Below are positions 11,780 through 23,206 of a stretch of DNA of 64,000 nucleotides, in pieces. The notes beneath the pieces are model-generated. The model saw only the letters and a list, made by a program, of their open reading frames with translations. It searched no databases and had not been told where the DNA came from. The stretch spans positions 434,001 to 498,000 of the forward strand of contig JAFEVB010000022.1 in NCBI GenBank assembly GCA_032629725.1. The letters run 5' to 3'. Position numbers and translations under genes: made by a program. This DNA comes from Gremmenia infestans (Eukaryota; Ascomycota; Leotiomycetes; Helotiales; Hamatocanthoscyphaceae). The number at the start of each line of letters is the position of its first letter. Positions within the stretch are counted from its first letter, which is position 1.

Positions 11780-12557
11780 TCAAAGCTTGTTTTCATTCGG
11801 CTCAACGTAAGGTGGAGGGGCATCTTGAGCGGTAGAAGCAGAAGTACGCCCTGCCATCTCCACATCCTCGGGACTCCTCATCTGCTGCTTATAGCTTATA
11901 GTCTGGGGTTTGCTATAGCGAACCCCTATCGCATGGAAAAAATCAGGACGAACACGACGCACCATCGCATGCAAAAAAGCAAGACTAACAATGAGCAAAG
12001 GAATCGTCATGAACCGTGCATTTCGCTGTCGAATCTTGTTAGCATTGGGCTCAATTCGCCGTGTCAATAGTCAATCAATTCACCGAATTCTTGCACATGC
12101 TCCCGTAATCCTTTCTCTCCCAAGAAAGATTCAGGATCCTCCTTAACGTACAAGTCCACCCCTCAAGCGTCGCCGTATACAAAGACCCATCCTGGACGGC
12201 GTACTGGTCCTGCGTTTTCCCAGACTTGGTATACAAAGTCATGGCATATACCAGCGCACCGAATGCTGTCCCCGCCGAGAGGGAGGCAAACAGGATGACA
12301 AATTTCCCTGCGCTTGGGCTATGGTTATTCGCAAATATAAAGAACATTCCCAGGACGCTAGCGGCAAGTGAGACACAGCCAGATGCAAAAATGAACTTGT
12401 CTGAGCCCTGGTTGAGATGGGTCAGGAAATAACTGGTTTCGAGCGGGTCGTATATGGTGGTTCCATTTCTGAGGTTATAGGAAGACCAGAAGCCGCCATA
12501 CACGGTGTATTGATCGCTAGGGTAGTGTCGCTTTATTCTTAGGGTGTGTACAGTCAT
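11780..12557 (-). CDS. Multi-pass membrane protein with C-terminal PPPY motif
   Basis: Exons 12084..12557 and 11780..12025 give 239 residues; the 58-base intron has a GTGAAT donor, a TGCTAAC branch and a CGACAG acceptor. Three hydrophobic segments are visible: near residues 55-76 (FASGCVSLAASVLGMFFIF), near 85-108 (FVILFASLSAGTAFGALVYA) and, in exon 2, FMTIPLLIVSLAFLHA. The layout resembles fungal four-TM cortical-patch/PalI-like proteins, but an expected first N-terminal segment is not visible after the ATG at 12557, so the true start may lie in an unseen 5' exon or the gene may have lost its N-terminus. The cytosolic-looking tail ends in APPPYVEP, a PY motif known to bind WW domains such as those of Rsp5-type ubiquitin ligases. 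Function unknown. Confidence 0.6.
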
Positions 12558-13708
12558 TCAAGAGCACCTGCACCTCCGTACGTCAAATACCTTGCCATAG
12601 AAACTGCTGATATAATTAGCGCTAGCACTTTAACGTAGTAAATCAGCCCTCGGAAGCTCGTTTCAAGTTAGGGTAAAACCCTTTGCATGCTTGATAGTAT
12701 AGTTTTCCGGGGAATTTCACTTACGAAGCTTTCCCCAGCAGAGCATTAATTCGTCCAGGTATGATATACTACGGAGGATATACAAAGTGCAAGCTAAGTT
12801 AGGCTGTATTCGACCTTCCACAACATTTCGCTTTCGCAGCTCTCCCCACTTCCCAATCGATCGGGCCCCTATATCACGATTTGGTAATATCGCTCCGAGT
12901 CTTCGCATTCGCTTAAGGAAGTGTAGCCGGTAGGTAAGTAAAAGGGGAGAGCATTGGTCGAAACTTCTATAAGTTGATCACCTATCGCTAGCAATATTAT
13001 TCTACAAGTTGCTATTAATAGCTTATAAATTTACGTAGAATAGCAAGGCAGCTGCAACAAGAAATTGTATGAATAATCAAGTCAAGGTTTTAATGAAAGC
13101 ATTCAGCACGGACAGGTGTTAAAATTGTAGTCCTATAGTAAGAGCAGAAATATTCACGCAATATGAAGAGAATATTGGGAAAATAGTTAGGCAGAGCAGA
13201 AATTCCCGAGTAGATACGGAGTTATCTCCAGAACTTCCGTACGTGAGTGAAACGAAGCCTCATGATGCTGAAGTAGCGGCGGGTTCTTGGAATCCTGCTA
13301 TATAAAAGCATTAGAAATTTACAGTTGGAACGTACTCAGTTACATAAAAATGTGAAACTCCAAAGCCAAAGAAGAGTTGGAAAACCTATCATCCCCGTAT
13401 GATTGTAGTGAAAGGGATTTATGACAGCTAATCAGGTATGTTGGTTGGGGATTTGGACATTTATCAAGCTTGTCAGGCAGTGAATAAACAGGTAGTGCTG
13501 CATTGCATCACAATTGCTTACCAACAACTGATATTCTCCTGAAAAGCAACGTACTCCGTATATAGAAAGAAAAGGCAGGCTCTATCTCCACTCGGAAATT
13601 CAAATCAGCAATGAAAACACAAAAGACTGTTGTACAACTAAATATTCAGTTCTAGATCAAACTGCAAACGTCCACAACGGATTTATATGCTTTTAATACA
13701 TACTAGCA
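12558..13708. other. Intergenic, AT-rich
   Basis: Over 1.1 kb with no convincing ORF on either strand. The sequence is AT-rich around 12960-13090 and 13290-13340. No RNA gene or repeat family was recognised. Confidence 0.5.
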
Positions 13709-15216
13709 TCACCGCTCATTAGGATCCTCACTCTCTCTCAAACTTTCCTCTTCCTCGGCCAACCTCTCCTCCTCAGCTCTTTCATCATACGTCTTATGTC
13801 CCACAAAAATAGCCAGCATCCCCATATCATAGGTTGCCTTTAACGTCCCCGCCGTCACAAACGCGACCCAAAAGAGTCCATGCTGCGCCAGCACACCAGT
13901 AATAAGCGGGCCGAGACTCTGCGCTGATGTCTTTGCAACATTGATGACGCCCATTACGGCTGTGCGTTCGTTGGGAAGAACAACTGCTGCGAGAAAAGCG
14001 GAGCGCGGCGCTACATCCATGGATTGCGTGCAGGAGCGGAGGATGAGGAAGAGCATGGCGAAGGGGAGGGAGGAGGGGACGGGGATCAGAGCGAGGAAGA
14101 TGGCGGATGGAAGGTGCGTGAAAACCATGGTTTGGACATTGCCAAATCGTTTGGCTATTGAGGAGGCGAGGAGCATCGATATTGCTGAAATAATAGATGT
14201 TGCGAAGAACAAGGAACCGAGCTTGCCTTCACCCAAGCCGAACTTGTTGTGGAAGAAATAGGTTACCCAGGATCTAGGTTGGTGAGTAGATGTTCTTGAA
14301 AGAGGGGGTTTAAAGAGACTTACAGTGGTGCTAGGCCAGACGCAAATGCATCTAACATAAATAGAATACATAAATTGGCTACGATTATCCGACTCTCTGC
14401 ACTGATATCTGGTATCAGGGACCTGAAGTAGGACTTCTTCGTCTCGGCTTCCTCAGCACCATCTCCCAAGAGAGGTGCAGTTTCAGTATCTTCCGTAGGG
14501 GCGGGTTTCTTTTCTGCCTCAATGTTCTTACTGAGGGTTATTGAGAGTATGAACTTGATAATTCCAAAAATTGCATAGCCCCAGAATACCGTTCTATAGG
14601 TCCGTAAAACATCCCACTTCAGATTTGATCTCATATATTGGATAGCCCATCCCGAGGTGACCATTCCAACTGCCGTTCCAGCTGTGCCAATCAAAGAGTA
14701 CCAAGCATATATGTCTCCACGGTTCGCAGTGGGGGTGAGGTGGGCGAGTGTCGATTCTTCGATTGCTCTAAAGGGTCCTATTTCGTTCCCACTACAAACA
14801 TTAGCAATGGCCAACCGGCATTAGGGAAAGGAAGCATACCTTGGACTAATAACCCCCACAATGGCAGCCACCAGCAAGACCCAATAGTTTCCAGATAATG
14901 CAAACACAACCCCACTCATAGCCATCAACGCTGCCCCAAGAGCCAGTATTGCCTTCCTCCCCAACCCATCCGCGAACAGGGTCAAGACCAAGCTGATAAC
15001 CGTATCTCCAATCAGCGTCAAGGTCATAAAGAGTCCAATCTTCTCTTTGGAGACACCTAGCTCAGATAGATACGCGACGAGAATTAGCGTCGAGCCGCCA
15101 TACGCAAAAAGCCGGACAAATCGCTGGGTGCAGAGGAGCTTAACGTCCAGCGTTGAGGACCAAAGGGAGACTAGGCCGAGCTCCTCGAGAGCTTTTACCA
15201 AAAAATTCCTAGCCAT
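13709..15216 (-). CDS. Major facilitator superfamily transporter
   Basis: Exons 14840..15216, 14324..14791 and 13709..14273 join to a 469-residue membrane protein; both introns are about 50 bases with standard GTATGC and GTAAGT donors. Many hydrophobic helices are visible, for example TLILVAYLSELGV, LIGDTVISLVLTLFADGLGRKAI and YWVLLVAAIVGVISPSGNEIGPFRAIEES. The loop after TM2, FADGLGRKAIL, corresponds to the MFS signature between TM2 and TM3. A hydrophilic central loop (about residues 210-245, EAEKKPAPTEDTETAPLL) separates the two halves, and the C-terminus is acidic. Substrate cannot be named. The family resembles fungal MFS proteins with a conserved NEIGPF motif. It stands alone, so context does not help. 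Confidence 0.88.
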
Positions 15217-17006
15217 TGTGGGTTATCGTGTGGTGGAGGAAGATGCAATATGTTCCGGTATATATAGAGATCTGCTGCCTTTGAGTATTTCGTATTCCGG
15301 AGGGGCAGGTTATAGCTTCAGAGAGACTTTTATGTCATCCCATCCTAGCAATTCCACATTCTGTATCTGCTCCATCGGTGAATGATAGCAGGAAGCTTAC
15401 GCTGCCCATATTACTGTCCGATGATGATTATGGCGCCGACAATAATTTTTGATGTCAAATGGCGAGTCAAATTGCGGGAGTGACATTCGCGGTCGTTGAC
15501 GGCAATCTTGATCTTGGCAGCATCTGTGCTTCGAAGCTTGCGACAACACAACCACGACCTTGAGTAGTAGCGTAAATCTACAGGAAGGCAGGATTGTCTT
15601 AATGAGTGTTTGGATACATGGAGTCATGATCAATACTATCAAAATATATTGCGTCTATTCTTTTCAAGCTTATGATGTGTTTGTTATTTTATCTCCTCTT
15701 TCACGCGTTGATATATTTTCTTGCACCTCTATAGTACAAAACATTGCTATCCTTATAGCTACCATCCTATACTACTCATTAAAGCTCCTCAAGTACTTTC
15801 CTACCAAAGAAGAGGATGCTATGTGAAACAATGGCCGCGACGATAGCTCCTACTTTGCTCGGGATAGCCGCCAGCGCTCTTGTGGTGCTCCGTCCCACGC
15901 GGCACCAGCTGAACAATCTTAATACCGGCCCAAGAATGTTTAAAAATGTCTTTTTTACAACAGTCAGAGAGAAGCTTTTTAGCCTGCAGTAGAGAGTTCA
16001 CAGAAACCTACACATGGCGCGCTAGGCCGCCTCCCACTTCCAATGACAAAGCTGCCAGAGAAGAACAAAACGGCGATGAGTATCACTAGAGAGCCTTATA
16101 TGTTAAACCGTCGCGACTATCGTCGCATGACCAATTTAACCTAAATAATGGTTTCGTAGCATTTCGAAGGTTGAGCGCAGTCCAGACAGCTAACGAACCC
16201 ACCAACCTAAAAGCTTACAGAGCCCGACAATAAGTGCGATCTGACCTATTGAGGGCTGCTTCTTCAAACGGATCTGGTTGACCTCCACCTCAGGCATAAC
16301 GATTACAAGATTCAAACACCCACAGGATTGTCAAATAAACCAGGATCATCGGCTCTCTGCCAGAAAAAGCCTTATGATTTGTAGAGCCTGGTTGGCGACA
16401 TCATCCATACATGGCTCTTGGAAAGCTTGATTGGATCCAGGGCAAGGGTATAAATGCTCATGTAGTCTTTTTCTGATGCTCCCCACGGAATATTACCAAT
16501 CTCAGCTCTGTGTGAGACTGGTAGACCCCCAACGGATCCCACGCGAGCCAGCGGGGGGTTCCCCAACCCCCACACTCAGTAAGGTAAGATAACTAGATCC
16601 GCCCTCTTTACTTTTCTTTTCAGACGTCCTTTCCCTATCTTCAAGTCATCTCGCTCCTCAGGTATTAATCTCGGTACTCAACACGAAAATACCTACGGGT
16701 CTCAACTCACTACACTCACTCAGCCGCTCACCGTTGTTTACTTACACAATTTTGGTTAGATGATACCCAGCATTCCACCTCTAAAAATGATCTCTCATTC
16801 ATGGTTGTCCTGTGGCAACCTGGGGGGTTCAGATCTATTGTTTACATTCCTGGCGTCCATGCCACCCGTTCTCAAACCCTAAATTTAGCCATATATTCCC
16901 CCCAAATGGCGGTAATTACTTCACATCATTACCACTTCCAAAATATCCTTCTCTCCACTACAACACCTTTCTCAGTATCTCCCAAGAATATTCAATCCCT
17001 TCTAGC
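15217..17006. other. Intergenic
   Basis: About 1.8 kb without a supported gene. The part from 15640 to 15820 is AT-rich. ORFs here are short. The last 400 bases hold CT-rich tracts and probably the promoter and 5' UTR of the next plus-strand gene. Confidence 0.5.
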
Positions 17007-18143
17007 ATGCCTCCAAAACGCAACAACCCCGAAGTCAGCAAACGAGTCACCCGAGGAGCCAAATCCAAATCTCTCGAGCCAGAGACAGTCAAGAAACCAG
17101 TCAAAAAAGCCGCCGCCTCCAAAAAGACTGCCGTCACCAAGAAAAATGCCATAGCCCCGGTCAACCCAGAGCTCATTCCTCTTCCACCATCACCAACTCT
17201 CAATAAAGGCCGAGGACGACCAAACTCAAGCCCTGCAACGAAAAAGGCTATTGCAAAGACAACAACAAAGAATAGACCCCAAAAATTCACGAAGTCTCCT
17301 GCCCAAAAAAAGTCTCCGGGACTGTCTAATAAGAGGATGCCAGGCTTCGGTGCGATGGATGGGTTGGGGGCGCATTGGTCCAGCCCGACAGACATCGATG
17401 AAAATGATCTCCGACTCCGAGAGACCTCATTAGATAGGGTAATCAGCGAGATTGGAGCCTGCCACTGCGCAACTGAAAACCCTATCTATCCATTCGGCAA
17501 AAATGGGGAAGGGGGGCCGGGGATAGCATACATTTGTACCTGCACCACTAAAGTTCCACCCGTTTCTCCAATGAAAAAGGGGAAGGGGAAGGGGAAGGTA
17601 GCCGCCGAACCTATTTTGGAGCCCGCTATTTACAGATCCGGTGCTGAGCTGTTCATCGGCCATGTAAAGCCTGCGAATACGGAGACACAATATGAACTTT
17701 CCCCTTACTGTAAACACAAGATCCCTCCCAAGCTACCGGCGCCCCCAATCTGGGATCCACTAGACAACATGCGGCCCTGTAGCTCCTGTCCGCCACGCCC
17801 TCACAAAACACCCGGCAACTGCAGCTGTCCACCCGAAGAAGCGCTAGTCTTCAAGGTGCGGGCGAAGATACAGGTCGACGGTGAAGATGACTGGAGCCAC
17901 GTGAGAGATGGCGATGTGTTGGAGGTGCGGGGACACTGCTGGAATTGTGACAAATTGACGAAGAAAGGCTACCAGGATCGAGGAATCGGAGAAGACTTTG
18001 TGCCAGGGACCGCGGCCTTTGATCAGATAACTGGTAATGATGGGGTTGGGGGAGGGAAGAGGAAAAGAGGGGCGGAACCGGGAGCGGAGAGAACCTCACC
18101 ATTGAAGTCGCGAGCCACGCCTGCTAAGAGGGCGGGTTTTTAG
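17007..18143 (+). CDS. Basic, cysteine-containing hypothetical protein, probably nuclear
   Basis: A 378-residue single-exon protein. The frame is open from 16812, but the ATG at 17007 (MPPKRNNPEVSKR) is preferred because the upstream part looks non-coding. Residues 1-120 are Lys/Arg/Pro/Ala rich with an AT-hook-like GRGRP near residue 67 and several possible nuclear localisation signals. The middle and C-terminal half contains scattered Cys/His pairs (CHC, CTC, CSSCPPRPHKTPGNCSC, CWNCDKL), suggesting metal binding, although no standard zinc-finger spacing is met. A GKGKGKGK run and a basic tail (GGGKRKRG) follow. No family recognised. A chromatin-associated role is an inference from composition only. 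Confidence 0.75.
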   Translation: MPPKRNNPEVSKRVTRGAKSKSLEPETVKKPVKKAAASKKTAVTKKNAIAPVNPELIPLPPSPTLNKGRGRPNSSPATKKAIAKTTTKNRPQKFTKSPAQKKSPGLSNKRMPGFGAMDGLGAHWSSPTDIDENDLRLRETSLDRVISEIGACHCATENPIYPFGKNGEGGPGIAYICTCTTKVPPVSPMKKGKGKGKVAAEPILEPAIYRSGAELFIGHVKPANTETQYELSPYCKHKIPPKLPAPPIWDPLDNMRPCSSCPPRPHKTPGNCSCPPEEALVFKVRAKIQVDGEDDWSHVRDGDVLEVRGHCWNCDKLTKKGYQDRGIGEDFVPGTAAFDQITGNDGVGGGKRKRGAEPGAERTSPLKSRATPAKRAGF

Positions 18144-21100
18144 TTGCCAAGAGTCGAACAGAGATTGTGTGTGCAGAGAGAGCGCGTTGCGAGGAAATGT
18201 TGGCCGTTGAAGTCCCACTTCCACCCCGCAAATGCTTCCTTCGTTCTTAAATCATCTGCGGCTAAAGATATCATCTTACGTTTATCCTCCCATTTTGTAG
18301 AAAGCTCTCTCGTCGTTTGGCTAGTAAGTTCCACTATTGAGTTTGGAATGCCGGGGATACCATTACTTGAAAAGCTACCTTCCCAATCCTTTTCAGCTCC
18401 AGCCATTTTATATTACAATACCCCTTTCACTTTCCACCCCAGCCGAAACTATGGCCATTTTTTTCTCGTTCTCTCTGCTATCTTTAGGATACTGCGAATC
18501 GTTCAGTCTGGCAGTGATTTTCCATTTGCCCTCAGACTTTCCATCTACACCGCCTGTTAGAATCCTTTCCTTCACCCCATTGTGGACGGTCGTACATATA
18601 TATGTCAAAGCTACAAAAGCACAATGTAAAACTACATTGCCTCGGTTCCGTTCGAATAGTTTCCGTTGTCCACTGACAGTATTGATTATCAGCAGTCAGT
18701 AGCCCGTAAGAGGAAATTCGCTCATGAATTATATTTCTGAAAATTGCTGCACTACTAGTAATACGAGTGTGTTTGAATCTAATGTGAATTTTCCTTCAAA
18801 TGATCTCATAATCTTTAGCGGGAAGAGAGGTATGCTATATTTATGACTTGGGCATTACGCCTTTCTTTGCGTTTATACTCTCACGTCAAAACGATGTATG
18901 TGTGGAGTAGACTTTCAGTGTATGATTTCAAACTCTTTCTTGTCCACAGATTCACATTGGATTCGTATTGCTATTGCAGCGGCTGCTTAAGACATGTATA
19001 CTTGATATTATCGAGACTTTCCTGTGTGGTGTCTTGAAAGCATGGAAGTAAGTGATAGTCGGACATCGTTTCACGCCCCCTATCTTAGTAAATACGACTC
19101 GCTTAATTCTATTCACCTCAATGTTGAAATTGCACCTTACCTATTTCAATTTGAGTTGCATCCCCTTGACACAGGCTTCCTTACTATTGATTTATCTGGC
19201 AGCTACTGCCGATTGCAGTTTGAGGGGACTCCGAACGAGGAAAGCGTCAACCCCCTATCCGTCTTCTCGTTTATGAGCTTTTGATTGATGGTTTATTATA
19301 AAAAATTATATTCCTTTATTATAACATACAAAAAGTGAAGTAATATGAAAGAAAATTGTTGGAACACTTGCGGAGTTGCAAATGCTAGCAAAACGTTTTC
19401 TGCCCCTTTCTCCCTTTCGCCCTAATACGATCTCCACAGAAGATTTACTTTCCGTCTCACTTCCTGCCTCTTCTCTTAATAGTTCCGGACTTTGCCTCTT
19501 TCCCGTCATGTTTGATCCACACACCGCAACTAAAGAATGCCCCACGATTGATCACCAAAAGACAAAGGAAGAATCCGATCTCCGCCACTCATGAACCATT
19601 TGTTCGTGATGAAAACACGATTTAAGTTGTATGTTCGGAGAAACCAGCGAGAGTGGGGTTTTCAGACTCTTCTTCTCTTCCTCGCATCTAGATGCACAAT
19701 TCGGACGACTTCCAGCGTCGGTTATTATACATAGCGGCTCCACAACTGCATTTTATATGAATAATAAAACTTGACACCTGTCATAAGAAAGTCCCTACAC
19801 GCTTTAGAGTTTTGTCAAAATGCGGGGTGCCGAGAGGGGCAAGTACAACGGGGAAGATGCACTTGCGAAGTATTCAAGACTCGGACGGGAAATGATTTCA
19901 GCAAGCTGCTGCTTATGACAGAAGGCGAACAAAGTAGCAAGACATGAAAAGTAAACGAGTGTGTTCTTACCTCGGTTAGAAAAAACGGCGAGAAAGAAAG
20001 AATGGAGCTGAACGTACATCAGTCCATTTAATTACCACCTCATCTCACCTATATTCAATCCTCAAAGGAAATTTCTATACTTGAGAACAGTTAGGAGAGT
20101 CCGCAACCCCCACGCAACCAGGCACCAATAACATCTGGTGCTCCCACTTCCCCACAATTCCAGAAGTGTCACTAGGTGCATGGCAGATCCAAGTCATGGG
20201 CTTATGCATCGGTTAAATCGGCCCTATAGAAAACCACGAATGTGAGATAGAGAGCCAAAATTATCAGGTAGCCTTGCGCCACGGCCAAGAATTTCGGATG
20301 AGGGGTACAGTAAAATATATGTGTCGTTAAATTTTCCGCTACTGTACATTTTGCTTGACTTCAAGATTGAGCTGCGGGTAGTCGACGCGGGCCGTCAAAA
20401 CCCGGGATTTATTTGAAGGGCAGACTGAAATATGCGGGATGAAGGCATGGGTGTCCAATAAAGTGACACCAGAATAGTTCTGGTTGTCTGAGAGACCATG
20501 TATTGGACCACATTAGAAGTTAGACGTATAATCAACAGAAAAGCCACGTTGGAAAAATGACAGGAAATGCGGAAACAAGGTAATAACTGTGCACTGTGTG
20601 CCACAATGGCGCAGGTTTTGAAATGTCAGAAGGTGGCTTGTCTTACGTAAGCTGGCCAATATGAGATGTAGGATATTGTTATTGAGTGAAAAATGAAAAG
20701 ATGTGATTGCTGGCAAATTTAGAGGGCCTGACACCTCCTGCTCAGTCACAAATGTAAATCGAGTATAGTTGATTGAGTAGCGTGGAAATTTTTGCTCTAT
20801 TACTTGCTCCGCCTGATGTAGAGATGGTTTGATGTATCAGACGTGACTTGGAAAGGAAGTACTTCGTAGTTCATCCCAACTAGGGACACATTGCAGAAGC
20901 GTGGAGACATAGCGTATGGGGAGAACAGAGGTACATCCGCGAGAGCCACACGGGCTACCTTTTCTATTGATAAACCCTTTGCCGCGAAGTATCGGTACTA
21001 TTCGCGGGTCTGCTTGGAAACAACTATCCCGATTATCGGTTGGTCGGTCTTTGCCTCCGGATTTTGCGTCCAAGGAGCGTTCGGTGGGCGTTGCGTTGCG

Positions 21101-23206
21101 TGGGGTGGGGTTGCAAAACACATGGCACTGAAGCAAGGTGGGTTTCGGGAACACCAGATCTTGCATAGAACGCTGCGGCGAAGTCGCCTCAATGAAAAGC
21201 GGAAGAAACAGAAGGTTTTCCCGATGATATTTTGCAGACCGGGCGCCTCTTTTGTCAAAAGAGGCGCCCCGAACACTATTTCTATGGCGAAAGCCCAAAG
21301 TGAAAGAAGCCCGACTTGCGTTGAAAGGCAGGTTGTAAAGAGCAGAACCCCCACGCCCTTCAGTTACATCTCCACCCTAAATGGCCACGCACATCAAAAC
21401 TTTCGCAGTACAAGAAACTAGGTACCACCACAGGAAGCGGAGATGAGGGGAGACGCAAAACACGAAGCAATAGCATGTTCTCTGCATGGAATTTGCAGAA
21501 TTTGCAGGTTGATTATGTAAATTTGGGCCACTTGTCCTCTTCGACATGCACACTTTGAGAAACTTCTGATCTCGTGATTGTGTCACTGACGCCAAATGTA
21601 AAAAGAGATGCCAACATTCAGTGCTTGAGGGTCCAACCAAAGTCTGTCTTGAGGTAAGGGACTCTGCAATGCTACAGTCCCCCTTAAGCACATAAGAATA
21701 GGACTGCGTGTGAACTTGTGACTCTGGCGGAGTCTTTGTGGTGTATTTGCAGGGTTTCTGTCGAGGTCTGGATGGCTGTTCGAGCGCTCACTGCACCCCT
21801 ATTGGGGCTTTCCCACCACTGAAGCTAACCCCCACGAAACCTTTGCCTCGGGCGTTACCACTTACGAGCCCATCAGTTCTATGGTTAGAGTCAAAGTCAG
21901 CCAGACGTTCCAAGAGCCACAACGATGGGCACTACTATGCTACTTTAGGGACGATCACCAGGTTCGCGGCCCTTAATAGGCTGTCTAACAGGGGACGGCT
22001 GAGGCGCCTCTTTCACTGACGCCCCGGGGATCGAAGATGCCAAGATCAACCCCGCGGAGCATTGAGGTCATGACGGCGCATCAGCCGACTACACACCTTC
22101 TTGTTACAGTACGACACGCCAGGACCGCGACTTTCAACGACTCAGCTCAGCTCGCAGCTTCCCTCGACTTACTCGAGTAGTACCAGCACTAATCCAATCC
22201 AACACAAGACAACCCAAGTCTGTGTGGCATGCTGACATCTCAGCGGTGAGGTGAGCTTTGAGCGAGCCTCCTTCCTTGTTTCTTCCGCCATGTTATCGCA
22301 TGGGTATGCGCCGTAGGTAGGCCTACCTGCATTAATGCTTCCAGATGCTTGGGAACACAGTAAGCAATCGTAGCGGTACTCGGCCTCGAGATCACAATAC
22401 CGCTGGGAAAGAGGCAGGACCACCGCAAGCAGGGCTGTTGCGGCGTTGTTTGATAGTCGGTGAGGTAATTGTACAATACTGCAACACATCAGCATAGCGA
22501 CAGCAACGCCTCTCTTGCCACTTGGCACAATGGCTGCGAATCTCCTACCTACCTATTCACCAATCGATGACAACGCAATTGCAACGCTGCTGGATCATTC
22601 GTGACTACCGGTGAGCCAGCGGTAATTTGTGGGCGTAGCCGCGACATCGTGGACGAAGATCCTATACGATACTACTGAGCCAGTCTTACCCACTGCTACT
22701 GTACTTACTGACTGGGCTGCACATGGAGTTGCCCGAGCGCCCGCTAGGTGAGAGGGGACAGACCCCAATTCAGTAATCCGAAGCATGAGGTGGGGCGAGG
22801 TGTTTTGCCAGACCCCCACACTACCAGCAGACTACGCACTTCACTGTCAGAAATGAGTGTTTGGTCTAGGTACGAGTTAGTTGTTCCTGACAGGCACCCC
22901 TTCCCCCTACATCGTATTTCCCCCCTTTCATAGTAAACGGAATCCCTTTTTGGGTCTTTCCTGCGCCACCTAGGAACAAAGAAATACTACTTAATCCAGG
23001 TGAATGCCAATGCCAATGCCATCCTAGCCCACGACTCTCCCTGTTCTCCCCTTCCGCCTCTATTATACGGCGGATTCACATCCAATATCTATAAGATATT
23101 GACCTACCGGTAGTTAGGATTCACTTCCAGCTTGTCATCCAATTCACAGCAAGAGTCATCATCTATAAATACTTAATTGCTCCTTCCCCAATTGCAACTT
23201 GCAACG
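18144..23206. other. Gene-poor segment with hairpins and a repeated decamer
   Basis: Five kilobases with no ORF I can support. ORFs are short, occur on both strands and carry no domain. Notable are a perfect hairpin at 21241-21269, a GC-rich 10-base palindrome at 22001-22010 and three exact copies of AACCCCCACG (20105, 21346, 21827). The last 500 bases include the promoter of the aldolase gene with a TATAAAT at 23164-23170. A decayed transposon is possible but no terminal repeats or transposase motifs were seen. Confidence 0.5.
21241..21269. repeat. Perfect inverted repeat, 13-base arms, 3-base loop
   Basis: The left arm GGGCGCCTCTTTT and right arm AAAAGAGGCGCCC are exact reverse complements separated by GTC. 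It could form a stable hairpin in DNA or RNA, or be a dyad protein-binding site. It is not followed by a gene end that would make it a terminator. Confidence 0.85.

Noticed and set aside
20837..21421. Long overlapping ORFs on both strands (up to 176 codons)
   Set aside because: The sequence is GC-rich with few stops; translations lack any recognisable pattern and overlap each other in antisense.
23177..23206. Upstream in-frame extension of the aldolase
   Set aside because: It begins with TTG, not ATG; the first ATG is at 23207.
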